DNA of 64,000 nt from Zoogloea oleivorans (GCA_030157785.1 JAOAUC010000024.1:1-64000), one strand, 5' to 3'. Counted from the stretch's first letter, positions 39,832 to 49,513 are shown. The notes: a model not told the origin generated them from the letters alone. Numbers and translations: made by a program.

Positions 39832-40992
39832 ATGAAAATTCACGAATATCAGGGCAAGGAAATCCTGAGAAAATTTGGCGTCACGACGCCGCGCGGCGTG
39901 CCGTGTTTCTCAGTCGATGAAGCAGTCGCAGCAGCGGACACGCTGGGCGGCAAGGTTTGGGTCGTCAAGGCCCAGATCCACGCCGGTGGTCGCGGCAAGG
40001 GCGGTGGCGTGAAAGTCGCCAAGTCCATTGACGAACTTCGTCAATACGCCACCGACATCCTCGGCATGCAGCTTGTTACCCACCAGACCGGCCCCGAAGG
40101 CCAGAAGGTGCGTCGCCTGCTCATCGAAGAGGGTGCCGACATCAAGAAGGAATATTACGTTGCCGCGCTGACCGACCGCGCCACGCAGAAGGTCGCCATG
40201 ATGGCCTCCAGCGAAGGCGGTATGGACATCGAGGAAGTTGCTCACAGCACCCCCGAGAAGATCCTCAAGGTCTTCGTTGATCCGGCCATCGGCCTGACCG
40301 ACGAACAAGCCCTGTTCCTCTCGAACGGTATCGGCGTTCCCGAAGGCTCCACCGCCCAGGCTGTGGACACCCTGAAGAAGCTGTACACCACCTACATGGA
40401 AACCGATTGCTCCCTGGCGGAAATCAACCCGCTGATCCTGGAAGGCAACGGCACCATCAAGGCCCTGGACGCCAAGTTCAACTTCGACTCCAACGCCCTC
40501 TACCGTCACCCGGAAATCGTCGCCTACCGCGACCTGGATGAAGAAGATGCGGACGAAATCGAAGCTTCCAAGTTCGATCTGGCCTACATCTCCCTGGACG
40601 GCAACATTGGCTGTCTGGTGAACGGTGCCGGCCTGGCCATGGCGACCATGGACACGATCAAGCTGTTCGGCGCCGAGCCGGCCAACTTCCTCGACGTCGG
40701 TGGCGGTGCCACGGCCGAGAAGGTGACCGAAGCCTTCAAGATCATGCTCAAGAACCCCAAGGTGAAGGGCATTCTCGTCAACATCTTCGGCGGCATCATG
40801 CGCTGCGACACCATCGCCACCGGCGTGGTCACCGCGGCCAAGGAAGTGCACCTGTCGGTTCCGCTGGTCGTCCGCATGAAGGGCACCAACGAAGACATCG
40901 GCAAGCAGATCCTGCGTGATTCGGGTCTCCCGATCATCGCTGCCGACACCATGGCCGAAGCGGCCCAGAAGATCGTCGACGCGGTCAAGTAA
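39832..40992 (+). CDS. sucC: Succinate-CoA ligase (ADP-forming) beta subunit
   Basis: 386 aa, normal for SucC. It forms the TCA-cycle enzyme that makes succinate and ATP (or GTP) from succinyl-CoA, as an alpha2-beta2 complex with SucD. The ATP-grasp domain covers the first 240 residues ([14 protein letters not shown] for nucleotide, EINPLIL for metal) and the C-terminal ligase-CoA domain has [18 protein letters not shown]. The start ATG at 39832 follows a structured leader. sucD is 11 bp downstream. Confidence 0.97.
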   Translation: MKIHEYQGKEILRKFGVTTPRGVPCFSVDEAVAAADTLGGKVWVVKAQIHAGGRGKGGGVKVAKSIDELRQYATDILGMQLVTHQTGPEGQKVRRLLIEEGADIKKEYYVAALTDRATQKVAMMASSEGGMDIEEVAHSTPEKILKVFVDPAIGLTDEQALFLSNGIGVPEGSTAQAVDTLKKLYTTYMETDCSLAEINPLILEGNGTIKALDAKFNFDSNALYRHPEIVAYRDLDEEDADEIEASKFDLAYISLDGNIGCLVNGAGLAMATMDTIKLFGAEPANFLDVGGGATAEKVTEAFKIMLKNPKVKGILVNIFGGIMRCDTIATGVVTAAKEVHLSVPLVVRMKGTNEDIGKQILRDSGLPIIAADTMAEAAQKIVDAVK

Positions 40993-41003
40993 GGAGATAC
41001 TGA

Positions 41004-41897
41004 ATGTCCATCCTGATCAATAAAGATACCAAGGTCATCACCCAGGGTATCACCGGCAAGACCGGCCAGTTTCACACCGAAAAGTGTATTGAATACGCAA
41101 ACGGCAAGAACTGCTTCGTCGCTGGTGTAAACCCCAAGAAGGCTGGCGAAAAAATTCTTGATGTGCCGATCTTTGGTACCGTCAAGGAAGCGGCTGCCAA
41201 TACCGGTGCCACTGTTTCCGTGATCTACGTGCCGCCTGCTGGCGCTGCCGCTGCGATCTGGGAAGCCGTTGAAGCCGACCTCGATCTCGCGATCTGCATC
41301 ACCGAAGGCATTCCCGTCCGGGACATGCTGGAAGTGCGCAACCGCATGAAGAAAAAGGTTGCTGCCGGTGGCAAGGAAACCCTGCTGCTGGGCCCCAACT
41401 GCCCGGGTCTCATCACTCCCGATGAAATCAAGATCGGCATCATGCCGGGTCACATTCACCGCAAGGGTCGCATTGGCGTGGTTTCCCGCTCCGGCACCCT
41501 GACCTACGAAGCTGTTGCCCAGCTGACCGAAATCGGTCTGGGCCAGTCTTCCGCCGTCGGTATCGGTGGCGACCCGATCAACGGTCTGAAGCACATCGAT
41601 GTGATGCGCATGTTCAATGATGACCCGGATACCGACGCCGTCATCATGATCGGTGAAATCGGTGGTCCTGACGAAGCCGAAGCCGCCATGTGGTGCAAGG
41701 CCAACATGAAGAAGCCGATCGTCGGCTTCATCGCCGGTGTGACTGCCCCCGCGGGCAAGCGCATGGGCCATGCTGGTGCGCTGATCTCCGGCGGTGCCGA
41801 TACGGCTGATGCCAAGCTCGCCATCATGGAAGAGTGTGGTTTCACCGTGACGCGCAACCCGTCCGAAATGGCCAAGCTGCTGAAGGCCATGCTGTAA
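41004..41897 (+). CDS. sucD: Succinate-CoA ligase (ADP-forming) alpha subunit
   Basis: 297 aa, complete. The CoA-binding Rossmann domain begins with VITQGITGKTGQFH, and the phospho-histidine that carries the intermediate lies in RMGHAGALI. GPNCPG and GVVSRSGTLTYE are further family blocks. AAGGAG lies before the ATG, 11 bp after sucC. A strong terminator ends the operon. Confidence 0.97.
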   Translation: MSILINKDTKVITQGITGKTGQFHTEKCIEYANGKNCFVAGVNPKKAGEKILDVPIFGTVKEAAANTGATVSVIYVPPAGAAAAIWEAVEADLDLAICITEGIPVRDMLEVRNRMKKKVAAGGKETLLLGPNCPGLITPDEIKIGIMPGHIHRKGRIGVVSRSGTLTYEAVAQLTEIGLGQSSAVGIGGDPINGLKHIDVMRMFNDDPDTDAVIMIGEIGGPDEAEAAMWCKANMKKPIVGFIAGVTAPAGKRMGHAGALISGGADTADAKLAIMEECGFTVTRNPSEMAKLLKAML

Positions 41898-41919
41898 TCA
41901 GGTCTCAAGCCTGATCGTC

Positions 41920-41957
41920 ACCGCGCCCTCGGCTCACGCCCGGGCGCGGTTTTATTT
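41920..41957 (+). terminator. Rho-independent terminator of sucCD
   Basis: ACCGCGCCC (41920-41928) pairs with GGGCGCGGT (41942-41950), followed by TTTATTTT. The stem of 9 bp and T-rich tail give a strong terminator 23 bp after sucD. Confidence 0.88.
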
Positions 41958-42030
41958 TGTATGGCAGGCATGACGCAAGCGGGGGAGATAGAATTCCCGG
42001 CGCGTCGGTTTTACCTTGATTGAATCGTTC

Positions 42031-42729
42031 ATGGCCGAGTTCTTTACGCCTGTATTCTGGGCCGGGCTTTTGCAGATCATTGCCATTGACCTTGTGCTCT
42101 CCGGGGACAACGCCGTGGTGATCGCTCTGGCTTGTCGCCGCCTGCAGCCGGAACAGCGCAGGATCGGTGTTTTCTGGGGCGTGCTCGGTGCAGTGGGTTT
42201 GCGCGTGGTGTTGACGGCTTTTGCTGCCAGTCTGCTGGGTTATCCCTGGCTCAAACTGATCGGCGGCTTGCTCTTGTTGTGGATCGGCATCAAGCTGCTC
42301 CTTCCCGATGGGGACGGAGAGCATGAGATCAACCCTGCCACGAGCGTGGCGGGAGCGGTAAAGACGATCATCGTGGCGGATTTCGTCATGAGCGTCGATA
42401 ACGTCATTGGTGTGGCGGGAGCTGCGGGCGACAGCCTGGTGCTGCTCGGCATCGGTCTGGCCGTGAGTATTCCGGTGATCGTATGGTCGAGCCAGATGAT
42501 CATGAAGAGCATGGAGCGCTTCCCGGTGATCGTCACGCTGGGGGCGGGTCTGCTTGGCTGGGTGGCGGGCGGCATGATCGTTGGTGATCCGCTGCTGCGT
42601 GCCTGGCTGATGGATCAGCCCGGATGGGTGAGGCCGATGGCTGGCGTGCTTGGTGTCGCGTTCGTGCTGGGGTTGGCGCGGGTGTTCGGCAGGCGTGCCG
42701 CGGCCGATGTTGACCGACAGATTTTGTAA
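42031..42729 (+). CDS. TerC-family membrane protein
   Basis: 232 aa with about seven membrane helices. The TerC metal-binding signatures are visible: IDLVLSGDNAVVIALA in the first repeat and ADFVMSVDNVIGVAG in the second, with Asp-Asn pairs inside the membrane. Members of this family export manganese or protect against metal stress. I used the ATG at 42031; a TTG at 42016 would add five residues. No yybP-ykoY manganese riboswitch fits in the 70-bp gap after the sucCD terminator. The PP2C gene begins 17 bp downstream. Confidence 0.87.
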   Translation: MAEFFTPVFWAGLLQIIAIDLVLSGDNAVVIALACRRLQPEQRRIGVFWGVLGAVGLRVVLTAFAASLLGYPWLKLIGGLLLLWIGIKLLLPDGDGEHEINPATSVAGAVKTIIVADFVMSVDNVIGVAGAAGDSLVLLGIGLAVSIPVIVWSSQMIMKSMERFPVIVTLGAGLLGWVAGGMIVGDPLLRAWLMDQPGWVRPMAGVLGVAFVLGLARVFGRRAAADVDRQIL

Positions 42730-42746
42730 TATTCCTTCGATAGGCG

Positions 42747-43523
42747 GTGAGCGTGGGCGAAGGGCGAGCGAACTGGCGTATGGCGATGCTTTCCCACGTA
42801 GGGCGCGTCCGGGCCCGCAACGAGGATTTCCTCCTCTGTGATGAGGGTCGTGGCTTTGCGGTACTGGCTGATGGAATGGGAGGGCACGCGGGGGGCGCTG
42901 TTGCCTCGCGCCTGGCGGTTGCCGCGTGGATTGAGCGAATAAGCGAGTGTGGGGCTGGGGGCGCGGACGAGTGGGATCTGCAGGCCGCGGTGGAGGCGGC
43001 CAATCGGGCCGTGTTCAGTGCCGCGTGCGAGGATCCGGGGCTGCGCAGCATGGGGACGACGCTGGTGGGCGTGTGTTTTCGCGGTGATGGAATTCTTTTT
43101 GCCTGCCACGTGGGCGATTCTCGGCTTTATCGTCTAAGGGATGGTGTGCTGGACTGCTTGACCCGCGATCACAGCGTATTGCGGGAGCAATGCGACGCGG
43201 GCATGATTCAGTCCGAATCGAGTGGACCTCTGGCCTTGCGAGGTCTGCTGACCCGTGCAGTGGGGGTGGCTATGGATGTCATGCCGGACGTGGCGAGTTT
43301 TGCGCTCCAGCCAGATGATGTCTATTTGCTTTGTTCGGACGGGCTTACAGAGATGCTCCCGGATGCCGATATCGCTGACGTGCTCGGTGCCTTGGGGGGA
43401 AGTCCGCGTCTGGCGGTGGAGCACCTGATCGATCTGGCTAATGATCAGGGTGGGATGGATAATATTTCGGCACTTGTCGTATCGTCCCGTACAGCGGGAC
43501 GACTGGGTGCCGAACTTGGTTGA
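42747..43523 (+). CDS. PP2C-type protein serine/threonine phosphatase (Stp1-like)
   Basis: 258 aa. The metal-binding motifs of bacterial PPM phosphatases are present in order: VGRVRARNEDFLL, VLADGMGGHAGGAVAS, HVGDSRLYRLRDG, LTRDHS, LLCSDGLTEML and GGMDNISALVV. It removes phosphate from Ser/Thr in partner proteins. The start is a GTG at 42747 (another GTG two codons on). No Ser/Thr kinase is in the window, yet the next gene encodes an FHA phosphothreonine-binding protein, so the pair likely reads and erases phosphorylation set by a kinase elsewhere. Confidence 0.9.
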   Translation: MSVGEGRANWRMAMLSHVGRVRARNEDFLLCDEGRGFAVLADGMGGHAGGAVASRLAVAAWIERISECGAGGADEWDLQAAVEAANRAVFSAACEDPGLRSMGTTLVGVCFRGDGILFACHVGDSRLYRLRDGVLDCLTRDHSVLREQCDAGMIQSESSGPLALRGLLTRAVGVAMDVMPDVASFALQPDDVYLLCSDGLTEMLPDADIADVLGALGGSPRLAVEHLIDLANDQGGMDNISALVVSSRTAGRLGAELG

Positions 43524-43547
43524 GGCTGGTTTCAGATAGGAAATGCA

Positions 43548-44231
43548 ATGCCCCGGTTGATATTGAGCATGGATGGTCTGGTGCTGAAGGAGATGGCGCT
43601 CGAAAAGGAGCGGACCACCATCGGCCGAAAGCCGCACAACGATATCCAGATCGACAATTTGGCGATCAGTGGCGAGCATGCGGCCATCGTGACCATCCTG
43701 AACGATGCCTTTCTGGAGGACATGAACAGTACGAACGGCACCTATGTAAATGGTCAGCCGGTCAAGAAACATGTCCTGCAGAACAATGACGTCGTCGAAC
43801 TGGGCAAATACCGCCTGAAGTTCATCGCCGATGGTGTCGGATCGCCCTCCGAGCAGGACGAGGCGATGTCCTATGCCCAGGCGGTGGTGACGGATGGTGT
43901 GCTGTCGGGCGTGATTGCTGCCGCCGAGCCTGCTACTGCCGCCCCGGCGCCTTCCGGCATGCTCGGGATGATCCAGATTCTCAGTGGCACCCACGCCGGC
44001 CGGACGCTTGAGCTCTCCAAGTCGCTCACCACGCTGGGCAAGCCCGGAACGCAGGTTGCGGTGATTACCCGTCGCCCCCACGGGTATTTCATCACCCACG
44101 TGGAGGGCACGGTTTTTCCTGTCGTGAATGGACGTTCCCTCGATGCACAGGCCCATCGTCTCAATGAAAATGACATAATCGAGATTGCGGGTGTGAAGAT
44201 GGAGTTTTTCTCTCAGAGTCTCCAGCCATAG
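43548..44231 (+). CDS. FHA-domain protein with two FHA modules
   Basis: 227 aa. The first forkhead-associated domain (about 5-95) has the phosphothreonine-binding residues in TTIGRKPHNDIQIDN, ISGEHAAI and STNGTYVNG. A flexible Ala/Pro-rich linker follows. The second module (about 140-225), beginning with IQILSGTHAGRTLEL and including ITRRPHGYFITHV, looks like a degenerate FHA. GGAAATGCA lies before the ATG, 24 bp after the phosphatase gene. It is probably a phospho-dependent adaptor for the neighbouring PP2C and perhaps for the ATPase downstream. Confidence 0.87.
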   Translation: MPRLILSMDGLVLKEMALEKERTTIGRKPHNDIQIDNLAISGEHAAIVTILNDAFLEDMNSTNGTYVNGQPVKKHVLQNNDVVELGKYRLKFIADGVGSPSEQDEAMSYAQAVVTDGVLSGVIAAAEPATAAPAPSGMLGMIQILSGTHAGRTLELSKSLTTLGKPGTQVAVITRRPHGYFITHVEGTVFPVVNGRSLDAQAHRLNENDIIEIAGVKMEFFSQSLQP

Positions 44232-44380
44232 CCTTCCAAGACGCTTGCATGCAACGATCGTGATATTTTTGACGTCAGGTTTCCCCGGTCGAACCGTATC
44301 CTGATGGGCTGATTTTTAATACTCCCGGTGTCCGGGCTGATTTTTCGGCCCTCACTCTTGCGGAATTCCATGAGAACAAG

Positions 44381-45151
44381 ATGAAGGTGCGGGTTCTGGG
44401 GTGCAGCGGTGGCATTGGCGGGCGCAATCAGCGCACGACGGCGCTGCTTGTCGATCATGATGTCCTCATTGATGCGGGAACCGGGGTCGGGGACCTGGAG
44501 TTCGAAGAACTCCTGCTGATTGATCACGTCTTCGTGACGCATGCACACCTGGATCACATCGCCATGATTCCCCTGCTGGTGGATACGGTTGGCGAAGCCC
44601 GGTCGATGCCTATCGTGGTGCATGGCTCCCCCGAGACACTGCGCATCCTGCGGTCCCACATCTTCAACTGGCTGGTGTGGCCGGATTTTTCGTCGATTCC
44701 CGACCGGGGCAATCCTTTCCTGCGTTTCCAGGAGATGCGTGTCGGTGAAACGGCCAAGCTGGGTGGTGGCCGCCAGGTCACGGCGTTGCCGGCCCTGCAT
44801 ACCGTGCCGGCCGTGGGTTATCAGGTGTCGAGCGAGGGCGGTAGCCTGGTGTTCTCGGGTGATACGGCTTACTCCGAGCCGCTGATTGCCGCGATCAACG
44901 AGATTCCGGATCTCCGCTACCTGCTTGTCGAAACCGCCTTTCCCGACGCGCTGCACGACCTTGCCCTGGCGTCCCGGCACTTGTGCCCGAGCTTGCTGGC
45001 GCTCTTCCTGGAGCGCATCAAGGCCAGTCCCGAAGTGTGGATTACCCATCTGAAGCCGAGCAGGGCCCAGACTACGCTCGACGAGATTGCGAGCTACTGT
45101 GGGCGTTTCGCGCCGCGAGCGCTCTACAACGGTCTCGAGTTTTCCCTCTAG
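44381..45151 (+). CDS. Metallo-beta-lactamase-fold hydrolase, class II cyclic nucleotide phosphodiesterase-like
   Basis: 256 aa. The MBL zinc motif THAHLDH is at about 53-59, with further ligands in ALHTVPAVGYQV, FSGDTAYS and THLKPS near the end. The overall layout (short N-terminal strand, GSPETLRILRSHIFNW insertion) resembles the yeast PDE1/CpdP class II 3',5'-cyclic nucleotide phosphodiesterases. It would hydrolyse cAMP or cGMP, but other MBL substrates are possible. It lies 149 bp after the FHA gene and 109 bp before a GAF-ATPase gene, and GAF domains often bind cyclic nucleotides. Confidence 0.78.
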   Translation: MKVRVLGCSGGIGGRNQRTTALLVDHDVLIDAGTGVGDLEFEELLLIDHVFVTHAHLDHIAMIPLLVDTVGEARSMPIVVHGSPETLRILRSHIFNWLVWPDFSSIPDRGNPFLRFQEMRVGETAKLGGGRQVTALPALHTVPAVGYQVSSEGGSLVFSGDTAYSEPLIAAINEIPDLRYLLVETAFPDALHDLALASRHLCPSLLALFLERIKASPEVWITHLKPSRAQTTLDEIASYCGRFAPRALYNGLEFSL

Positions 45152-45260
45152 CCTGATCGCTGTGGCCTAAAGTCAGCGGCCTTTCGTGCCGTTCAGCAAA
45201 GCATTCGTGCATGCGGGCTCCGTCTGCGACCGAGTCCCATTTTCCGGGTTTGACAGAATT

Positions 45261-47627
45261 ATGAGCAGCGCAGCAAGCAGGGGCGGTATCGGTGCTGGTG
45301 ACGTGGCCAGCCGGCTGGCTTTTTTCAAGGGTCTCCAGGCGGTTACCAACCGGGTTCATGCCACCGAGAATATCGATGAAATCATCTTCGAGCTATCGGC
45401 GGAAATCTGCGCGCTCTTCGCCGCCGACCGGCTGACCATCTACGTCGTCGATGAAAGCAGGACGACGATTTCCTCCCGTGTGAAGACGGGGCTGCATACC
45501 ATTCGCACGATTCGCCTGCCGATCGCCGAGAACAGTGTGGCCGGTTTCGTCGCCCTGACCGGCCAGATGCTCAACATCCATGACGCCTACGACGAGCAGG
45601 CCCTGAGGGCCATCTCGTCGCGCATGGAATTCCGCCGTGAAGTGGATGAGCGGACCGGTTACCGGTGTCACCAGATGCTTGTCGCGCCGATTGCCAACCC
45701 CGATGACGGTGAGGTGCTGGGTGTTATCCAGCTCATCAACAGCCGCAACGGCGAGGTTTTTTCGTCCATCGCCGAGGAGGGCATCCAGGGGCTTGGACAG
45801 ACGCTGGCCATTGCCTTCGGGCACCGGCGCCATGCGCTGATACAGCCCAAGTCCAAATACGAAGGCCTGGTGAATGACGCCAAGCTGACCAGTGCCGAAC
45901 TCGAGGCAGCTACCAGCCTGGCCCGCGAGCGGGGCATTCCCCTCGAGCAGTTGCTGCTTGAGGAGTACAAGCTCAAGCCGGCTGACATCGGCAGCGCGGT
46001 CGCGCGTTTCTTCGGCGTGCCCTACGAGCCTTTCCGGACGGATCGGGTCAAGCCGCTTCATCTGCTTCGGAATCTGAAGCGTGATTACGTTCAACAGGCC
46101 GAGTGGCTGCCTCTTGAGGAGAACACCGAAGGTTTGCTGACCCTCGTCACCGACCCGGAGCAGGCCATCGCCTCGCGGGTGGTGCAGAACGTCTTTCCCA
46201 AGGCCAATCCGGTGTTCTGCGTGACGACTCACGTGGAGTTCATGCAGACAGTTGCCCAGTTCTTTGGCGGCAGCGCCAACGACGACGCATCGGTCTCCGA
46301 ATTGTTCTCCGAGATGCTCGACGACGACGGTGAGGGAACCCCGACGGCCGAGGATGTCTCTGCCGCGGCAGACAACGAGCTCGTCAAGCTGGTGAACCGG
46401 ATTATCATCGATGCCTACCGGCAAGGTGCCTCGGATATCCACATCGAGCCCCGCCCGGGCAAGGAGAAGACCCAGATCCGCTTCCGCAAGGACGGTTCGC
46501 TGTCACCCTACATCGAAGTGCCTGCCAGCTACCGCAGCCCGATCGTCACGCGCATCAAGATCATGTGTGACCTGGACATCTCGGAGCGGCGCAAGCCCCA
46601 GGACGGGAAGATCAAGTTCCGGCGCTTCGGCCCTCTCGACATCGAGCTACGGGTGGCCACGGTGCCGACTTCGGGCGGCATGGAGGACGTGGTGATGCGT
46701 CTCCTGGCCAATAGCGAGCCGCTGCCCCTGAATGCGCTGGGCCTGCTCGAAAACAATCTCCTCCGGCTCCAGCAGACCGTCGCCAAGCCTTACGGCATCT
46801 TCTTTGTGTGCGGCCCGACCGGCTCCGGCAAGACTACTACGCTGCACTCCATCCTGGGCTCCATCAACACCCCGGAAACCAAGATATGGACGGCCGAAGA
46901 CCCGGTGGAAATCACCCAGAAGGGCTTGCGTCAGGTGCAGATCAATCGCAAGGCGGGGCTGGATTTTCCAACCGTCATGCGCTCCTTCCTGCGGGCCGAC
47001 CCGGACGTGATCATGGTCGGGGAAATGCGCGACAAGGAAACCGTGTCGATCGGCCTTGAAGCATCCCTGACCGGTCACCTGGTGTTCAGCACCCTGCACA
47101 CCAACAGCGCGCCCGAGTCTGTCGTCCGTCTGCTCGACATGGGCATGGACCCTTTCAACTTTGCCGATGCACTGCTTGGTGTGCTGGCCCAGCGTCTGGC
47201 CAAGCGCCTGTGCGGCAAGTGCAAGAAAGCCTATCACCCGGACGAGAACGAGATCCGGCACATGCTTGACGAGTACTGCGAGGATTTGCGGCAGACAACG
47301 GCTTTTATCGCGGACCCCGTCGCTGCGAAGGAACAGATCCACAAGGATTGGCTACGCCTCTATGGCGACAGCAAGGGGAAGTTCACGCTTTATTCGCCGG
47401 TAGGCTGCGAACATTGCACCGGCGGTTACAAGGGCCGCCTGGGCCTGCATGAGCTGATGGTCGGTTCGGATCGGGTAAAGGAGTTGATCCAGGAGCGCGC
47501 CCGGGTCGCCACCCTCCTGGCGGCTGCCCTCGACGAGGGCATGCGCACCCTGCGGCAGGACGGTATCGAGAAAGTGATGGCCGGCCTCACTGACCTGAAG
47601 CAGGTGCGCAAGGTCTGCATCCGCTGA
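45261..47627 (+). CDS. GAF-domain GspE/PilB-type secretion ATPase
   Basis: 788 aa. An N-terminal GAF domain (about 15-190) precedes a T2SSE_N/MshEN-like domain (about 205-330), which in relatives can bind cyclic di-GMP, and then the motor ATPase. Walker A GPTGSGKT is at about 518-525, the Asp box is in TAEDPVEI, and the two CxxC pairs of the zinc site (CGKC near 650 and CEHC near 717) are present. PilB/GspE ATPases drive pilus or pseudopilus assembly. A fused GAF sensor is unusual. No platform or secretin genes are adjacent. Start at the ATG at 45261; a longer frame to 45186 is less likely. Confidence 0.88.
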   Translation: MSSAASRGGIGAGDVASRLAFFKGLQAVTNRVHATENIDEIIFELSAEICALFAADRLTIYVVDESRTTISSRVKTGLHTIRTIRLPIAENSVAGFVALTGQMLNIHDAYDEQALRAISSRMEFRREVDERTGYRCHQMLVAPIANPDDGEVLGVIQLINSRNGEVFSSIAEEGIQGLGQTLAIAFGHRRHALIQPKSKYEGLVNDAKLTSAELEAATSLARERGIPLEQLLLEEYKLKPADIGSAVARFFGVPYEPFRTDRVKPLHLLRNLKRDYVQQAEWLPLEENTEGLLTLVTDPEQAIASRVVQNVFPKANPVFCVTTHVEFMQTVAQFFGGSANDDASVSELFSEMLDDDGEGTPTAEDVSAAADNELVKLVNRIIIDAYRQGASDIHIEPRPGKEKTQIRFRKDGSLSPYIEVPASYRSPIVTRIKIMCDLDISERRKPQDGKIKFRRFGPLDIELRVATVPTSGGMEDVVMRLLANSEPLPLNALGLLENNLLRLQQTVAKPYGIFFVCGPTGSGKTTTLHSILGSINTPETKIWTAEDPVEITQKGLRQVQINRKAGLDFPTVMRSFLRADPDVIMVGEMRDKETVSIGLEASLTGHLVFSTLHTNSAPESVVRLLDMGMDPFNFADALLGVLAQRLAKRLCGKCKKAYHPDENEIRHMLDEYCEDLRQTTAFIADPVAAKEQIHKDWLRLYGDSKGKFTLYSPVGCEHCTGGYKGRLGLHELMVGSDRVKELIQERARVATLLAAALDEGMRTLRQDGIEKVMAGLTDLKQVRKVCIR

Positions 47628-47638
47628 GTTGAACGGGG

Positions 47639-47657
47639 CAGCCCCCGAGCGGGGCTG
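47639..47657. terminator. Weak stem-loop between convergent ATPase and amiC genes
   Basis: CAGCCCC and GGGGCTG form a 7-bp stem around CGAGC, followed on the plus strand by GTTTCAG. There is no full T-run, so it is only a candidate bidirectional terminator. Confidence 0.4.
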
Positions 47658-47660
47658 GTT

Positions 47661-49022
47661 TCAGTCCAGTCTGGCCAGCTTGGATTTGGCCATCGGCGGG
47701 TTCTTGGCGAAGTAGCGCTTCAAACCACGCACGATTGCTTCGGCCATGCGGTCCTGGTAGGCCTCGTCGTTAAGGCGCGCTTCTTCTTCCGGGTTGGAGA
47801 TGAAGGCGGTTTCCACCAGGATGGACGGAATGTCCGGCGCCTTAAGGACAGCAAAGCTTGCCTGTTCCACTTCCCCCTTGTGCAGGCGGTTGATGCCGCC
47901 CAGCTCACCCAGCACGGCCTTGCCGACTTTCAGGCTGTCATTGATAGCAGCGGTCTGGGAGAGGTCGAGCAGTGTGCGCGCCAGGTGGCTGTCCTTGACG
48001 CCCAGGTTTACGCCGCCGATCAGGTCGGCCGCATTTTCCTTCTGGGCAAGCCAGCGGGCCGCCGTGCTTGAAGCACCCTTGTCCGACAGAACGAAAACAG
48101 AACTGCCGCGGGCGCTCGGGCTGATGAAGGCATCGGCGTGGATCGACACGAACAGGTCGGCCTGCACCCGGCGAGCTTTTGCAACCCGTTGCTGGAGCGG
48201 CACGAAATAATCGGCGTCGCGGGTCAGCATGGCGCGCATGTTGGGTTCAGCGTCGATTTTTGCCTTCAAGCGGCGTCCGACCGACAGCGTGACGTGTTTT
48301 TCGAAGCTGCCGGCTGCACCGACGGCTCCCGGATCTTCGCCGCCGTGGCCGGGGTCGATGGTAATCGTGATGAGCCGGCTTACGCTCGGTTCGTCTTCTG
48401 CGGGCTTGGCCGGGCGGGCAGGCGCCTCGCTGGTGGCGGCTTCGCGATGGGGAAGATCCTGCTTGCGGGGCGCTTCAGCGGTCTTGCGGGGCTTTTCTTC
48501 GGGGCGTTGGGGCGTGAGGGCGCCACCGACTGCCGCTTCTTCCGGAGTGATTTTTTCCAGCAGGGCGAGCAAGGGGTCTACAGGCTCTGCCGGATAGAGG
48601 TCGAGCACCAGGCGGTGGCCGTATTCGCCGACCGGCTTGAGGGTGAATATCTGCGGGCTGACTTCGGCCTTCAGTTCGATGACCAGCCGGACTACGCCAG
48701 GGCGGTTGCGGCCGGCGCGGATCAGCTGGATGTAGGGATCCTGCCCGGTAATCTTGGTGGGGAGGGTCTGGAGAATGTCGTTCAGTTCGACGCCTTCCAG
48801 GTCCACTACCAGGCGCTCGGGGTTGTGTACGGACTGGTGGTTGAAGATCACCGGGTCGCGGCTTTCGAGGGTTATCCGCGTGTAGTCCTTTGCCGGCCAG
48901 ACACGTACGGCCAGTACCGAGGTCTGGGCGGCATGACCGGGGCGGTGGACCAGCAGAAGCAGGCCGGCACCGGCCGAGCCGAGGAAGCGGCGACGCGTCA
49001 GCAAACCGCCCTGGCCGGGCAT
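47661..49022 (-). CDS. amiC: N-acetylmuramoyl-L-alanine amidase AmiC
   Basis: 453 aa. The N-terminus carries a twin-arginine signal (LTRRRFLGSAGAGLLLL), then an AMIN domain (about 45-140), a Pro/Glu-rich linker, and an Amidase_3 zinc domain with DPGHGGEDPGAVG, the FVSIHADAF His and LVETAFISNPEEE with its catalytic Glu. It cleaves septal peptidoglycan during cell separation and is exported by Tat. The ATG at 49022 overlaps the tsaE stop (TGATG), so the pair is coupled; an upstream ATG at 49058 is in frame but lies inside tsaE. Confidence 0.93.
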   Translation of the reverse strand: MPGQGGLLTRRRFLGSAGAGLLLLVHRPGHAAQTSVLAVRVWPAKDYTRITLESRDPVIFNHQSVHNPERLVVDLEGVELNDILQTLPTKITGQDPYIQLIRAGRNRPGVVRLVIELKAEVSPQIFTLKPVGEYGHRLVLDLYPAEPVDPLLALLEKITPEEAAVGGALTPQRPEEKPRKTAEAPRKQDLPHREAATSEAPARPAKPAEDEPSVSRLITITIDPGHGGEDPGAVGAAGSFEKHVTLSVGRRLKAKIDAEPNMRAMLTRDADYFVPLQQRVAKARRVQADLFVSIHADAFISPSARGSSVFVLSDKGASSTAARWLAQKENAADLIGGVNLGVKDSHLARTLLDLSQTAAINDSLKVGKAVLGELGGINRLHKGEVEQASFAVLKAPDIPSILVETAFISNPEEEARLNDEAYQDRMAEAIVRGLKRYFAKNPPMAKSKLARLD

Positions 49023-49483
49023 CAATTGGGGGTGTGAGCGGCGAAACGTTCCAGACATGTCTGACCCTCCTCGCTCAGTGCTCGCAGTTCGAGATCGCGG
49101 CCGCCGGCAGCGGAAACCTGCAGCCGGACTTCAAGGTCTGCTGCTGGAAGATAAGGCTGGGCACGGTCCGGCCATTCAACAAGACGGATCCCGTCGCCTT
49201 CAAAATACTCTTCCAGGCCCGCCTCAAGAAACTCTTCTGCATGAGTGAATCGATAAAAATCAAAGTGATATACGCTTATTCTAGAATCTTTATAGGGTTC
49301 GACCAAGGTATAAGTTGGACTCTTTACTTTGCCGGTATGGCCGAGGCCGCGTAGCAGGCCGCGGGTCAGGGTTGTTTTGCCGGCGCCGAGGTCGCCACAC
49401 AGGAATACCGTCAGTCGCTGGGGGAGGGCGCGGGCGAGTTTTTGGCCGGCAGCCAGCGTCGCGTCTTCATCAACGAGGTGCAT
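49022..49483 (-). CDS. tsaE: tRNA threonylcarbamoyladenosine biosynthesis ATPase TsaE
   Basis: 153 aa from the ATG at 49483. TsaE is the small ATPase of the t6A tRNA-modification complex with TsaB and TsaD. Walker A GDLGAGKTT, the KSPTYTLVEPY segment and YHFDFYRF identify it. A GTG at 49528 with GGAAAG upstream would add 15 residues but would overlap the divergent queG start, so I prefer 49483. The tsaE-amiC order is common in proteobacteria. Confidence 0.93.
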   Translation of the reverse strand: MHLVDEDATLAAGQKLARALPQRLTVFLCGDLGAGKTTLTRGLLRGLGHTGKVKSPTYTLVEPYKDSRISVYHFDFYRFTHAEEFLEAGLEEYFEGDGIRLVEWPDRAQPYLPAADLEVRLQVSAAGGRDLELRALSEEGQTCLERFAAHTPN

Positions 49484-49513
49484 ACGGCCCGGTGGGTCGT
49501 TATCATAGGCAGG

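Noticed and set aside
42747-44231. Type VI secretion regulatory pair (PppA/Fha)
   Set aside because: PP2C and FHA genes are typical there, but no T6SS structural gene is in the window, and the next genes are a phosphodiesterase and a pilus-type ATPase.
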